64,000 bases of DNA, taken from Catonia carolina (Eukaryota; Arthropoda; Insecta; Hemiptera; Achilidae). The stretch's first letter is position 1, and the number at the start of each line of letters is the position of its first letter. The notes under the pieces were generated by a model. It had not been told where the DNA came from. It made no database searches and saw nothing but the letters and a program-made list of their open reading frames with translations. Positions 10,898 through 22,341 of this stretch are shown here, piece by piece. The translations under genes were made by a program, and so were the position numbers. The stretch lies in assembly GCA_035578175.1 (NCBI GenBank), contig JAQMRL010000011.1:2739501-2803500 (forward strand), in the 5' to 3' direction.

Positions 10898-11977
10898 ATT
10901 TTTAATTCATAAAAGTATGTAAGTTTTATATTTTCTGAAATTTTCACGTATCTGCTAATTATACTTTTTTCAAGAAATAAATAAATAATTTTAGAATGTT
11001 CCGTTGTTTTTTAATAAATTTGGAGAGTATTGTGAAGTCTCACACACTAGGCCTACTAAATGAAGACAGTTGTTAACCTGTAGTATTTGTAATCAACGTG
11101 AAATCTCATATTAATAAAAAAAATTAAGTAATGAATTCCGAAATAGAAAAATATTGCAAAATATTTCTGTCCATTACATAATAAATACCAAATCATGTAT
11201 GTATGTAAAATATAATTTTCCTAATTTGGAAATCCGGCAATACTATTCTATACACAAATAAATACAAATACATAAAAAAATAAATTTAAAATAATGATCC
11301 TTTCATAAAAACAATTTATTAATGCTGTAACATTTTTTCAGCCAAGGTCGTTGTATTAAAGAAAAGTTGTCTTAGATTAACTAATGTATTTATATTAAAT
11401 GTACACTAATATACAATTTAAAATATGTAGGAAATACCGCTATTTATAAAACTAAAGTATTTTAGTACTATATATAACTAAATAAATATTATTATTTTTA
11501 TTTCATATATTATTTATTTATTATAATTTTAATGATAAATTATTAATGTTTTTATAAAATTTAAGTAGTACTTAGTTATTGGTTAAACGATTCGTTATGG
11601 TGGAATTCTTTTTTTTTTTAATTCACTGATGTTAACCTAATGCTTTAAAGGCAGGTCAAGGTATTCTACCTGTACTTAGTTCGAGTTCGGGTTAATCAAC
11701 AGTACAACCGTAGAAGAATCTCATAAATATAATTCTACAGTAACAGTAGATTTAATTTAGTGCATAGTAATTTATTTCTATTTTATTGCAATATATTCGT
11801 AATAAAAATTAATTACATATTTATGTTTCATTCTTTTATTTATAGGCCATCATATTTTTATATTGGTATTCCATTTAATATGTTATATCTAATACTATTT
11901 ATCGATGACTTCATATTATACCGGGTGATTCTAAATTTTTCGACAATCTTTAGGGAGATGATTGTATAGCTAAAAAT
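10898..11977. other. AT-rich stretch without a gene
   Basis: Extremely AT-rich. A 69-codon frame at 11760-11969 is low-complexity (F, I, Y rich) and reads as background. One TAGGCCTA octamer lies at 11048-11055. Confidence 0.6.
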
Positions 11978-12843
11978 CTGGTGTGAAACACTCACACAAC
12001 TTTCTCTTGCCAATGCAAATAATTAACAATATAACCTAACACTAGTAATAAAACATTAAAAAAATAAAAATCAACCTCAGTTTGGCTGAAAGATACAGAA
12101 ATCACTCTTTCACGCTAAACTAGGCTCTGTAGACAAAATGCTCTAAATAACAGTTGTAATCTTTTAATTTCCTATAAATTTGATTAAATACACTTATGTC
12201 GTAAAATGCATACTAAGGCCGAAATCTAAAAAAAATCGATTTTTCACACGTTTTCGTGAGAAAAAAACAGAAAATCGCTAACTACCGCTAAACTAAGCGT
12301 TATAAAAAAAAATGTTTGAAATAAAAGTTGTAGGTTTTTAAATTCTCTACAACTTTTATTATATATATTTTTGCGCTAAAATGCATATTAAAGCCGCAAT
12401 CTTAAAACAACAACGTTTTTACGTGAAAACACCCTCACCAAGAATTTCAGCAAACAAGGCGCCTACCCTATCTTGTAGAGCATAAAAAATTAAGTAAACC
12501 AGGCGATTTTTAAAAAATCGTAGGACCAGTTTTTGAGAAAATCGTAAAAAAGTGAAAAATTACACGAATAAACTACTACTTCCGGTTGACCGATTTTGAT
12601 GAAAATGTTCGTGTCGGGTCCGGTAGTGGTATGTAACTTAAGTTTCAAGTTCGCACGATGTTCCGTTCTTGAGATATTTTGTATACACACAGACACACAC
12701 ACACACACAGACCAATCGCTAAAAACATGTTTTTTGGTTTCAGGAGGTCTGAAAACGTGTAGATCCGGTGAAAACTCGATTTCAAAAAATCGACATGAAA
12801 ACAATACTTTCCTTCCTATATATTCATATAGGCAAGAGAAAGT
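11978..12843 (-). mobile_element. Family C Helentron-like element, copy 4 (full length)
   Basis: Full-length minus-strand copy with both sub-terminal inverted repeats, the 3' hairpin (GTGTGAGTGTTTCACAC in element orientation) and a (GT)n tract near 12690-12710. A ~100-codon frame crosses its 5' half, but comparison with copies 9 and 13 shows mainly amino-acid-changing differences and breaks, so I do not call it a gene. Confidence 0.8.
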
Positions 12844-13009
12844 AAAAATAAGAAACAGAGTTCTTATAAACGTCCGGAAATGCTTCATTAGCGAGTTATA
12901 CCTGGCGAAAGATTTCGCCATGATTTCTGGGCAAAGAGTCAAATAAAGCCACACTGAAATTCTGAGAAAGGAAATTTTAGTGGTTTCTTGTGGTTTTTAA
13001 CCTGGGAAA

Positions 13010-13769
13010 CTTAAAAAAAATGAGTCCCACAACTGTATCGGTGTTAGTTTTTAAGAAGACTATATGAAAACATTAAAAAGTAGGTACACAGCTCAAGGAG
13101 AATCAATTCACACTGCCATATCTATACAGGTTGAGTAGGGCTACCAACTTCGTGTCCCAAAACAAAATTTCCCTTTCTTAGAAAAAATTACCAGACATTA
13201 ACAATTTGGTAACAGGGCTAAAAATCACTCTGTATTATCTATTTCGAAAATTATTCGGCTTTATTAAAAAAAATGAGTCCCACAACTGTATCGGTGTTAG
13301 TTTTTAAGAAGACTACATGAAAACATTAAAAAGTAGGTACACAGCTCAAGGAGAATTAACTCATACTGCCGTATCTATACCGGTTGAGTAGGGCTACCAA
13401 CTTCGTGTCCCAAAACAAAATTTCCTTTTCTTAGAAAAAATTACCAGACATTAATAATTTGGTAACAGGGCTAAAAATCACTCTGTATTATCTATTTCGA
13501 AAATTATTCGGCTTTCTTGAAAAAAATGAGTCCCAGAACTGTATCGGTGTTAGTTTTTAAGAAGACTACATGAAAACATTAAAATGTAGGTACACAGCTC
13601 AAGGAGAATCAACTCACACTGCCGTATCTATACTGGTTGAGTAGGGCTACCAACTTCGTGTCCCAAAACAAAATTTCCCTTTTTTAGAAAAAAATCCCAG
13701 ACATTAACAATTTGGTAACAAGGCTAAAAATCACTCTGTATTATCTATTTCAAAAATTATTCGGCTTTG
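13010..13769. repeat. Tandem array, three 253 bp units
   Basis: Units begin at about 13010, 13264 and 13517. The landmark TGAGTCCCA (TGAGTCCCAG in unit 3) occurs at 13021, 13274 and 13527, giving a period of exactly 253 bp each time. Units differ by only a few percent. The array ends just before the sequence leading to the jockey-type LINE. It could be a short satellite, or 5' promoter monomers of a retrotransposon as known in some LINEs. The missing endonuclease domain downstream argues against a direct link. Confidence 0.92.
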
Positions 13770-14162
13770 TTACGCATTACCGCTCCGATTCGCCAGAGCC
13801 GCAGCTCAGCTCTATTACCAGGACCCGTTTTCTTGGTTCAGTTTTTATTATTAAACTATTTTCAATGTGTCCATTTCAGTATTGAACAGATTAACCGATT
13901 CGCTCAAAAATAAGACGTATATTCCCACACAACCACACTATTTGTATGCGTAATTTTTAAAAGTCTTATTGTTTTTTTGACATCCTGAATTTGTTTGGAT
14001 TTGCCAAGCTCTTATTAGGTTTAACAACTTAAGAAGATTTATTTCATTATAAGGACATGTTTCGGTTCATTTTATTTTTTGAAAAATTTATTGAAAATGT
14101 ATTTGCTTTCTTTATGTGTATTCCTTCTTAACAGTAACGCATGTTACTTGAGATTTTTACGA

Positions 14163-15652
14163 TGTTATTTATATGTTATTTATATCGATGATATCGATCG
14201 AAAATTAGAAGAAGACATTTTGGAACATCTTGAAGCCCCATTTCAGCTATCACCTCCTATCAAATCTTTCACTCCGGCTGAAGTGATAACTACAATCCAA
14301 ACGCGCCTGAGTTCCAAAAAAGCCCCTGGCTATGACCTAATTACCGGTGAGGTGCTAAAGCAACTCTCAAGAAAGGGAATTTTACTCCTAACATTCATTT
14401 TCAACGCAATTCTAAGGACGGGTTGCTTTCCATCTCAATGGAAAGTTGCCCAAATAGTCATGATTCTCAAACCTGGCAAGGAACCTACCGAAATTACGTC
14501 ATATAGACCGATCAGTCTTCTATCCGTGACATCAAAAGTTTTTGAAAAATTACTACTTGATCGTTTAAAACCTTTTTTGGAAGAAAGTGTTTACCCGGAT
14601 CATCAATTCGGTTTCCGTGAAAAACATTCTACGGTAGAACAGGTACATCGGATAGTTAACCAAATTCGATATACCTTAGAAAATAAGGAATTTTGCTCAG
14701 CCGTCTTCTTAGACGTAGCTCAGGCGTTTGACAAGGTATGGCATTTAGCTCTTTTACACAAAATTAAATTAAACCTGGATCATAATTATTTTCCTATTCT
14801 AAAATCATTCTCGATCGTTTTTTCCAAGTGAAATTTGATGATGAGTTATCGACCTGGCACCTAATTCGTTCAGGTGTACCTCAAGGTAGCATTTTAAGTC
14901 CTTTTCTATATACGCTATTTACGGCAGATATTCCTGTAAATGAACTTGTAACAACAGCAACTTTTGCCGATGACACTGCTATTATTGCGTCTAATGCCTC
15001 CTCAGTCCACGCTTCTGAAAAACTACAGCAACATCTAAATAACATTCAAGACTGGTGCCAAAAATGGAGGATCAAAGTAAATGAACAGAAGTCTGCACAC
15101 GTAACCTTTACGATGAAACGAGAATCATGTCCACCAGTAACGTTTCGCAACAACGTAATTCCACACTCAGATGATGTGAGATACTTGGGCATCTATCTAG
15201 ACAGGCGATTGACGTGGAAAAAACATATATGGACCAAACGGAAACTACTCGGACTTAAATTACGACAACTGTATTGGCTTGTCGGGAGGCGATCACAGTT
15301 GTCTTTGGAAAATAAATTGACACTGTACAAGGTGATGATAAAACCAGTTTGGAGTTATGGAATTGAACTCTGGGGCACAGCAAGTACGTCTAACGTAGAA
15401 ATATTACAGAGATTTCAATCAAAGTTTCTTCGCCTTTTATGCTGTGCACCTTGGTATGTGCCTAATGAAGTACTCCATCATGACCTGGGCATACCTACGG
15501 TGAGAGAAGAAATTAGCAGCCGGAGTGAAAAGTATTTAACCAAGTTGGACACTCATTCTAATCATTTGGCTATAAATCTTCTCGATGACAATATTGAAAA
15601 TCAAAGACTCAAGAAGGCGAGAATATTAGATCTTCCATTTTGTTTCACCTGA
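14163..15652 (+). pseudogene. jockey-type reverse transcriptase pseudogene
   Basis: The coding part begins mid-protein (DIDRKLEEDILEHLEAPFQ). Recognisable RT blocks follow: KKAPGYDLI, SYRPISLLSV, HQFGFREKHS, FLDVAQAFDKVWH, then SGVPQGSILSPFLY and the catalytic FADDTAI (the YADD-box variant). Then come the thumb RYLGIYLDRRLTW and PVWSYGIELWG. The first part is open to 14831 and the second runs in another frame to the TGA at 15650-15652. A single small indel near 14805-14812 explains the break. Catalytic aspartates are retained in both halves. With one lesion, this copy is one of the youngest LINEs in the window. Confidence 0.92.
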
Positions 15653-16038
15653 TCAAAAATGTTTAACCATCTTTTTAAATTTAAAAACACAAAGTTATAT
15701 TGCGGATGGTCAACTCTTATTTCTCAAAGAACTAATTCTTGATAGCTCTCATTAATCTACAACTAATCATCTAATAAATTTTCAATCATCAATTACACAG
15801 ATCATCAGTATCACGTCTTCATTCACTCCTTTTCACACCTTCATTCATTTCATCCGTAAAAAAAAAAGTACGTCACCAGGATTAAGAAGAAACCCTTCAT
15901 AACTTATAACCAAACGATCACACGGAAGCAACGCTGCTGAGTGCTGTCTTCTTCAAGTTATATTCATTATCACAATATTTACTGAAAGTTTTTGTTAAAC
16001 TGTTTGTAAATAATTCTTAATGTTAAAGAAAAAAAAAA
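14163..16038 (+). mobile_element. jockey-clade LINE, 5' truncated
   Basis: Non-LTR retrotransposon copying by target-primed reverse transcription. Only the reverse-transcriptase region and the 3' UTR remain; the gag-like ORF1 and the APE endonuclease domain are absent. The 3' end is placed at the A-run 16028-16038, with another A-run at 15858-15867. No target duplication was identified because the 5' junction is unclear. The ORF is broken once. Confidence 0.85.
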
Positions 16039-16701
16039 TTTATGTGCCGGTTATGTGGATGTAAATTTATACTGTATATTTACATTATTACGTAATGTTT
16101 TAAAATAAACATGATCTCATTACTGATCAGTTTTTATTAAATAAGTTTTCAATAATTAACACCTTATGTCCTTATTTATTGTTGTCTATTGAAAAATTTA
16201 TTACTGTATTAATAATAACAATACGTTTTGGAATATGTATGCATACTTTTATCCTTTTATAATTTACAACAATTTGTTTGTTGTATGTAATTGTACATTT
16301 TACAAGGTAAACTAGATTCAGTGTTGCATTTGCTTATTTAAAAATATAGGGCGGTACATAAATGTGTTAATTTGTACAACGATATCTTTTTCTAGATCCT
16401 GATAGACGTTCCAAATAACTTTTTATGTTATTTATATCAATTTATAAAGAAGTAGCGTTTGTTTGTTTGTGTGTTTGTTTGTATGAGGTAATATCAAAAA
16501 CTACCCAAACGATTCAAAAAGTTTTTGTTGGAAGCTTGGAACTTCCTAAGTAACATAAATTATATGGCATTTCGTAATTTTTAAAATTTGGTAAAATGTT
16601 TTATTTTGTTTAATGTAAGGTGATCGTTTGAGAGGGTTAGTCCTTTAATCTATCAGTAGTGTACCATCTATTGTATGCAATGTACTGTATAGCAGTCAAA
16701 T
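16039..16701. other. AT-rich stretch with GTTT microsatellite
   Basis: No gene. A (GTTT)n-like run near 16456-16482 is followed by text resembling short insect repeats (ACCCAAACGATTCAAAAAG). Too little to assign. Confidence 0.5.
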
Positions 16702-17012
16702 CCAATGGGTTGGTCTAGTGATAAAGTCGTCGCCACGAGTCATTAACATCTGCTTTTCGGAGTTGAAGGTTCTGTTGGTCAAATCCTTAAAAAGGTAGTT
16801 ACTTTTATACGAATTTGAATACTAGATAGTGGTTACTGGTGTTTTTTGATGGTTGTGGTTCAATTAACTATACCGTCTTAGGAATGGTCGTCCTGAGTCT
16901 GTACTACACTACATTTACACGTCATACTTATCATCCTCATCTAGTTGGGTTACATATTGTTCTTAAATTGAACAGATTGAAACTTACACTCATTTTGGAT
17001 TAAGAAAAACTT
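16702..17012 (+). repeat. tRNA-derived SINE (family B), copy 1
   Basis: Head GGGTTGGTCTAGTGATAAAG gives an A-box-like start, and GGTCAAATCC matches a B box. The body includes TACTTTTATACGAATTTGAA and GGTTCAATTAACTAT, and the copy ends near an A-rich tail. Diverged from the other copies. Confidence 0.85.
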
Positions 17013-17807
17013 ACAGTAGTTAAAGAAAAGGTTATATCAGGTTCAGTACTACCCCCCCGTGCAATATGACATCATTCTTTCCTTTTTTTAAAATTTTAAT
17101 AATTATTTACGAGGAGACATCCAAAAATATTTCCACATCCAGTTTATGCATGTAAATTTACAAAACTCTTCGAAAAAATCAAATAGATTGTATACTTTTG
17201 TTAAAGAATCGATTTTACCCAATATTTCTTAAAATACACATTCAGTTATTCTCTTTTTCTATTGGTGATTCATAATGCTTTTTATTAAATTCATATTCCT
17301 TTTTTTAGTATTGGCAGATAGCATCATAGATACGTAACGAACTGGTTCAAACTTAAACAGCTTCATTAATATCTAATTCACTTCACTTCATCAGATCTCA
17401 TGAAAACGAAATTTTATTTTAAATTCCATCTAGTCGAGTTTGCAGTTTGTGAATTTGGAGAATCCTTCTATGGAAGCCTCTTCCTATACGACCTCAAGAA
17501 AATAATAGTGTTCTTATTTTGAGCTTGTAAACGTGTACAATTTTAGATACAAAATTTTTTTATATTTAATTTATTAAATTCACAACTATGTAAAGCTTTG
17601 TACAACAAGTGAAAACGATAAAAAGTATTACAAAAAGAATGGCTTTAAATTTTTTAAGGATAATTTTTAGGAAGTCTCCGACCCAGCCTGCTCAGCCCCT
17701 ATTTCAACAGTTTCGTGTTCTCACTATAAATGATATTTATAGGAAAATAATACTTCTTTTCACGTATAAGTATAAAGAAACAATATTGCTCTTCTAGAGC
17801 ATAATTA

Positions 17808-17905
17808 CAGCCTGAAAACGTGTAGATCCAGTGAAAACTCGATTTCGAAAATTCGAAAAGTAATAATACTTTCCTTCCTGTATATTCATATAGGCAAGAG
17901 AAAGT
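17808..17905 (-). repeat. Family C element, copy 5 (5' end only)
   Basis: Contains the 5' ~100 bp of the element on the minus strand, finishing at GGCAAGAGAAAGT. Overlapping frames at 17609 and 17699 are fortuitous. Confidence 0.8.
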
Positions 17906-18594
17906 AAAAATACTTAGTTGGTCTGGTAGTTGATTGAGCTCATCCATGGATCGGTTGGTTTAGGTTTGCCTTTTTCATTTATAGTTTACTAATAACTAAT
18001 GTAGAATAATCAAGAATAATGTAATCAGTTATTTGTTAATTAATTCGTAAGATATTGACAATTTGTAAATAATAACTTATTATTGTTATTATTATTTCAT
18101 CACTGTTTTTTCCTGAGCTTAAGCTTTGCTTTATGCAGAAAAGTTATTTCTGTTCAGTAAGCTAAGAAATTGTATATAGGCCCTATTGTATAAACAAGTC
18201 GATAGAATTACAATACTTAATAGAAAATGGTTACAAATTTATGTATTTCTGCATTGTAAGCTAAAATAGAGCTTAAAATGTATCAAAATTGATATTTTTT
18301 AAAAGGTAAACATTTTCTAATGATTTCTGATTATAACAAGTCTTTATTTTGTTCATGGGAACAAAATATTAAGAAACTAATAAAAATCAATGCAAAATAT
18401 TTCACTCTGTCCGTTAGATACATGATGGAAAGAAGAAAACCTGATGTATTCATCAAGTGTAATAATGTAGGTAGTCTTATTACCAATTTTTATTAGTAGT
18501 CTAATAAATTGTGTAGATCCAAAATTTATTTGTCTTTTTTTGCAAACATTTATGATGAATCAAGTGCAATTGTAACATACTTTTCTTTTTCCAG
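17906..18594. other. AT-rich stretch without a gene
   Basis: No coding or repeat signal. It ends in a good polypyrimidine tract and AG before the candidate exon. Confidence 0.55.
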
Positions 18595-18639
18595 ATAAAA
18601 ATTTTTGTTTGTTCCGAGCAGTACCTGTGATCATTACTG
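18595..18639 (+). CDS. Candidate 45 bp internal exon (host gene unknown)
   Basis: A strong acceptor (CTTTTCTTTTTCCAG, ending 18594) and a consensus donor (CTG then GTAAGTAATT, from 18640) enclose 45 bp. One frame is open and gives KNFCLFRAVPVIIT with partial codons at both ends; the other two frames contain stops. This could be a micro-exon in a long intron. It is short enough to arise by chance and I do not recognise the peptide. Confidence 0.28.
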
Positions 18640-19607
18640 GTAAGTAATTACAGTATTACTTTTCTGATTTATGACGCGTATTTGTTATACTAAATATTGA
18701 TGTATTAAAGAATAAGTGACAATTTACTACTCAAAGACAAATAAAATAAATTTATGAAAACTGCCTTCTAAAGCACTAGGCCTATATAATGGAAAGGAAA
18801 GTAGGAGAAAATCTCAAATCAATTCAATCTAGGTGGCTGTAAAGCGGCAGCGCTTTCCCTAGCCTTATCGTAAGCCCGATAATCCACACGAAGTGAGATT
18901 TTGAAAATCATCTTAAGTTCGACGTTGAAGCAGAAAGGATTGATATAAAAGAATTTAATGAAGTTTAATTACAAATTATTCTAATAAGGCTACTTTTATT
19001 ACTTGTCAACATAAATCATTTACAATTAAAATTTTTCCGTTAAACTTTTAAAGATAGAGTAAGATGTACGTATGTCTGGATGAGTTATATAAAACTGTGG
19101 AAGTTGTAAACACTGTGAAACCTCTAAAATTGGTTTATTTTGATCATGTGATATGAGGCGAGATTATAGAATCCTGTAGAATATTATACAGGGAAAGTGC
19201 TGTCCAGGTCGAAGTAGTACGTCATGGTTGGGGAATCTTCGGAACTGATAAGTGTAAGTTCGTTGTGAAATCGATAAATCTCAAGTAGTCGTGATTATAG
19301 TCTATGTTCATTGATAACAAGACATCTGAAGAGTGAGATGTTCAACTCCTAAGGAACAAATTTACCGAATTTCAGCTCGCTAGGTGATCAAAAAGTTAGG
19401 GAATTTGTGATATGTGAGCCAGTCTTTTAGAACTTTTGCGCATTTGTACAAAATACTGTGAACTCCGATTATCCGTCGTCCCGCTTCATCCGTCTTGGCA
19501 GAACTATATTACTAAAATGTGAACATTTGTAAAGACATTTGAATCAGCCATTTTAGAAGAAAATTAAAAAATGGAAGTTTTCCGGAGAAGCAAGTAATAT
19601 TTTTGGT

Positions 19608-19700
19608 CGCCTCGTTAATATAGTGGTAGCGCGCTAGCCTACTTCACAGTTGTCCCGAGTTTAATTTCCCCTTAGGTCTGAAAATTATAGCAATTCAAAA
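19608..19700 (+). repeat. tRNA-derived SINE head, degenerate
   Basis: TAATATAGTGGTAGCGCG is A-box-like and GAGTTTAATTTCC is a weak B box at tRNA-like spacing. The acceptor stem does not pair, so this is not a functional tRNA gene. Confidence 0.5.
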
Positions 19701-20460
19701 CCTACCGTTCTAGTTCCATATCCCGAGTCGCTAATAACTGAACTTTTATGTGACTTAGAATAAAGTAAATTCTGAGAAATAGATAAGCAATTTTTTAAAG
19801 TAATTTAACTGGGTCAAGCTGCGTAAGAAATTGGTACCAACAAAATGAATTAATCTTGCTGTATATAATGGTAGAAAATTTATATTGTAAAATAATATAT
19901 TTTGAAAAATTTGGACAAGTTCCCTTTCCAAAATGATGATTCATTTATGACAGAAATTTGTTACTACTGTATAGGAGCGAAAAGGTAGAATTTTTTCTTT
20001 CCGATAACGTGTTGTGATTATTTGGAATTCGGTATAATCTTAACTGCATGTACAAATGGAGACCTATGAATTTTATAGCTTCGTTTTTAAATTTTACTTT
20101 GTAAATAAATATCATTTAAATAAAACTTATCTCCGGTCTGTTTGGATGTATGCCTGCCAAATCTATGGAACTACTAAGACATCCGTAATTTCAAAAATCT
20201 AACGATTTCAGTTAAAATTCTTACGACAAATTACAAATGCCCCTTTTACGTAACCAGTGACCTCAAAATTCCATATGTAAACGAATTATTTCGTAAAATG
20301 TAAGCAAGATTTCGTAAGAAATTATCTCATCATAGCAACGAACTTGTACGCAACCTATACTTACCAACCTACCCGGAAATCCCCGCAGACTTCTACGCCG
20401 ACAATGGAGTAGGGACATCATTTTATAATAAGTAATTTCCGATTGTACGCACAATTATTT

Positions 20461-20502
20461 AAACCGTTCACTGAAAATGTTAACATTTTCAGTGAACGGT
20501 TT
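20461..20502. repeat. Perfect 42 bp palindrome
   Basis: Two 21 bp arms with no spacer, centred on GTTAAC; each arm starts AAACCGTTCACTG. Such a sequence can extrude a cruciform or form a hairpin RNA. Confidence 0.95.
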
Positions 20503-20519
20503 TTGTGTGGTGAACGGTG

Positions 20520-20549
20520 AACAGTGGACCCCAGCTTGGGTCCACTGTT
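20520..20549. repeat. 30 bp hairpin beside the palindrome
   Basis: AACAGTGGACCC pairs perfectly with GGGTCCACTGTT around a 6-base loop, 17 bp after the 42 bp palindrome. The intervening GTGAACGGT repeats part of the first palindrome's arm. Confidence 0.93.
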
Positions 20550-20867
20550 GAGTGGTGATCTCCTCTTAGTCTTAAAGCACACTTTATCTCATTTCTTAAT
20601 CATCTCATTCACTCGTTCTTTTTATGTGCAGTGTGAATTTTCCTAATAAAGTTAAAAAAATAATATAAAACTCGTATTGGAAATGACAAATTCTTTTTTT
20701 ACACTTTTACACCGCTTAATCCAGCCATCCGTCATTCGGCCCCACTCGTTTATGACGAATAATCGGGGTTTTACTGAATAAACTAAAAATATATATAAAC
20801 TTGCCCGTTGGTGTGTTAATATACTAAAAATACATTGCTCTGAATTTGGTCATTTTACGTGATAAAT

Positions 20868-21264
20868 TTGCCGACAACAGGCATGTGGAGTGTTAAATCA
20901 TTTGCATTCAATCTGCTAGTTCCAGAGCTACTAAAAAAATGGTACTGCTTCTATTACATGGTCAGTTAATTATATAACTGACGCATTTAAGAACAGAAGA
21001 GGTAGTAATGTAAAAGATACTAGTCAGAGTTATCTCCGCTGAGATTAATGAGTTTCATAATACTGCCAAATCTTGTGGTGAATGAAGTGAAGGGGTCATT
21101 TGCCGTAATGGAAAGTAGATGTTTTTCAGAGGGCCTGGTATGCTGATAAGCATACTTTTTCACTCGGTGAGGAAGGCATTGGTAAACCACCTCACTTCAC
21201 GTTTTACTTAGTAAAGCTTCTAGGGGTTCAAACCAGCCTTTCGGATGATGACCTTAACAACACG
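20868..21264 (-). repeat. Family A repeat, copy 5 (full length)
   Basis: Full-length minus-strand copy. GATAAAT at 20861-20867 and 21265-21271 is a likely 7 bp target duplication, supporting insertion as a discrete unit. Confidence 0.88.
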
Positions 21265-21271
21265 AGATAAA

Positions 21272-22221
21272 TGCAAACTCATACAAGAAGACAGATATGT
21301 TGAACGTTTCTCCACTCTGTTTTGGTAATTTAAAAAAACTATACATTATTATTAAACGAACTATGTAGATATTTAGATCTAGTAATAAGCAGATTTATTA
21401 TATAATAGATCAGTAGTTGAAAAGGGGATTGCTTCCTGGGTGCAAGAAGGGGTTGCTGGTTGGCAGGACTGACGCAGCAGGTGCCGGGAAGGTCAAGGCC
21501 CCAGAGTAGCCGCGGTCACGTGGATTCAAGGTCATACCCCCACCTCTATTATTCTCTTGTCACCTCTTCCACTGTTTGTTCGGTCGGATCGGGTGAATAC
21601 TGTTACTAGCTCCTATTTCTCCTCTCTGTTACTCCTATTTCAAAACTATGCCTCATTGGCATCTCTCTCTACCTCTACCGAACTTATGGATTGTCATTGT
21701 ACAGAATTTAATGATGTGTATTCTAAATGTAGTTTCAGTTACGAATTTTTATGCACAAATAATTTATACTATCTTTATTTAAAGTAATTCTCACATTATT
21801 GTATTTAAACGTGTTTCTTTTTTTGTTCATTATTATTTATATATTTCATAATGATGATTATTCGTTTCTATTATTCTCGAAAATAAGTTAAATACATAAA
21901 CGGTTATGATAACGGATGTTTGACGTGAATTGAACGTGTTTTTAAAAAGTTTATGATCCCTGTCTTTGTTACTACACAAAACTGTATGAAAGCCGTTAAA
22001 TATACCAATTTAGTTCGCTAAATATATTAAAAAATATATATATTAAAAAAATATATTTAAAAAGTTACATTTATCTGTAGTTGTAAATAAATGCAACACT
22101 TTTCATGGACTCATTGATTCAATTACTACCTTATAATTAACTCTCAAAGTATCGTTGATAGGTGATATTTCTACTTTAACTACTTGAATCCACATTTTCT
22201 GTACAATTTTTTTTGTTTTTG
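21272..22221. other. Gene-free stretch with a GC-rich island
   Basis: 21420-21560 is GC-rich (GGTCAAGGCCCCAGAGTAGC), followed by a pyrimidine-rich part with a 76-codon frame at 21557-21787. I recognise neither. The rest is AT-rich. Confidence 0.45.
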
Positions 22222-22341
22222 TTTAGGTCATCAGCCGAAAGAGTTGTTTGAACCTCTGGAGGCTTTACTAAGAAAGCATCTACTTTCCACCCTCCAAATG
22301 GCATCTTCACTCCATTCATAACAGGGTTTCGCTATATAATG
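22222..22341 (+). repeat. Family A repeat, copy 6 (internally deleted)
   Basis: Starts at GTTTAGGTCATCAGCCGAAA. It lacks ~90 bp after TTTACTAAG and stops at 22341, where family D begins. Confidence 0.8.

Larger units (their letters stand above)
19456..20778. mobile_element. Possible pogo/Tigger-like element, degenerate
   Basis: The left end reads TGTGAACTCCGATTATCCGT. The right end, reversed, reads CAGTAAAACCCCGATTATTC. Both resemble the CAGTAAA.CTCGATTATCCG termini of pogo/Tigger elements, and a TA precedes the left end. The interior has no transposase but holds a tRNA-headed SINE (19608) and two perfect palindromes (20461-20549). The two ends may belong to separate old copies. Confidence 0.4.

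Noticed and set aside
13010..13769. 253 bp array as the LINE's own 5' UTR
   Set aside because: The LINE is 5' truncated before its endonuclease, so the array cannot be shown to belong to it.
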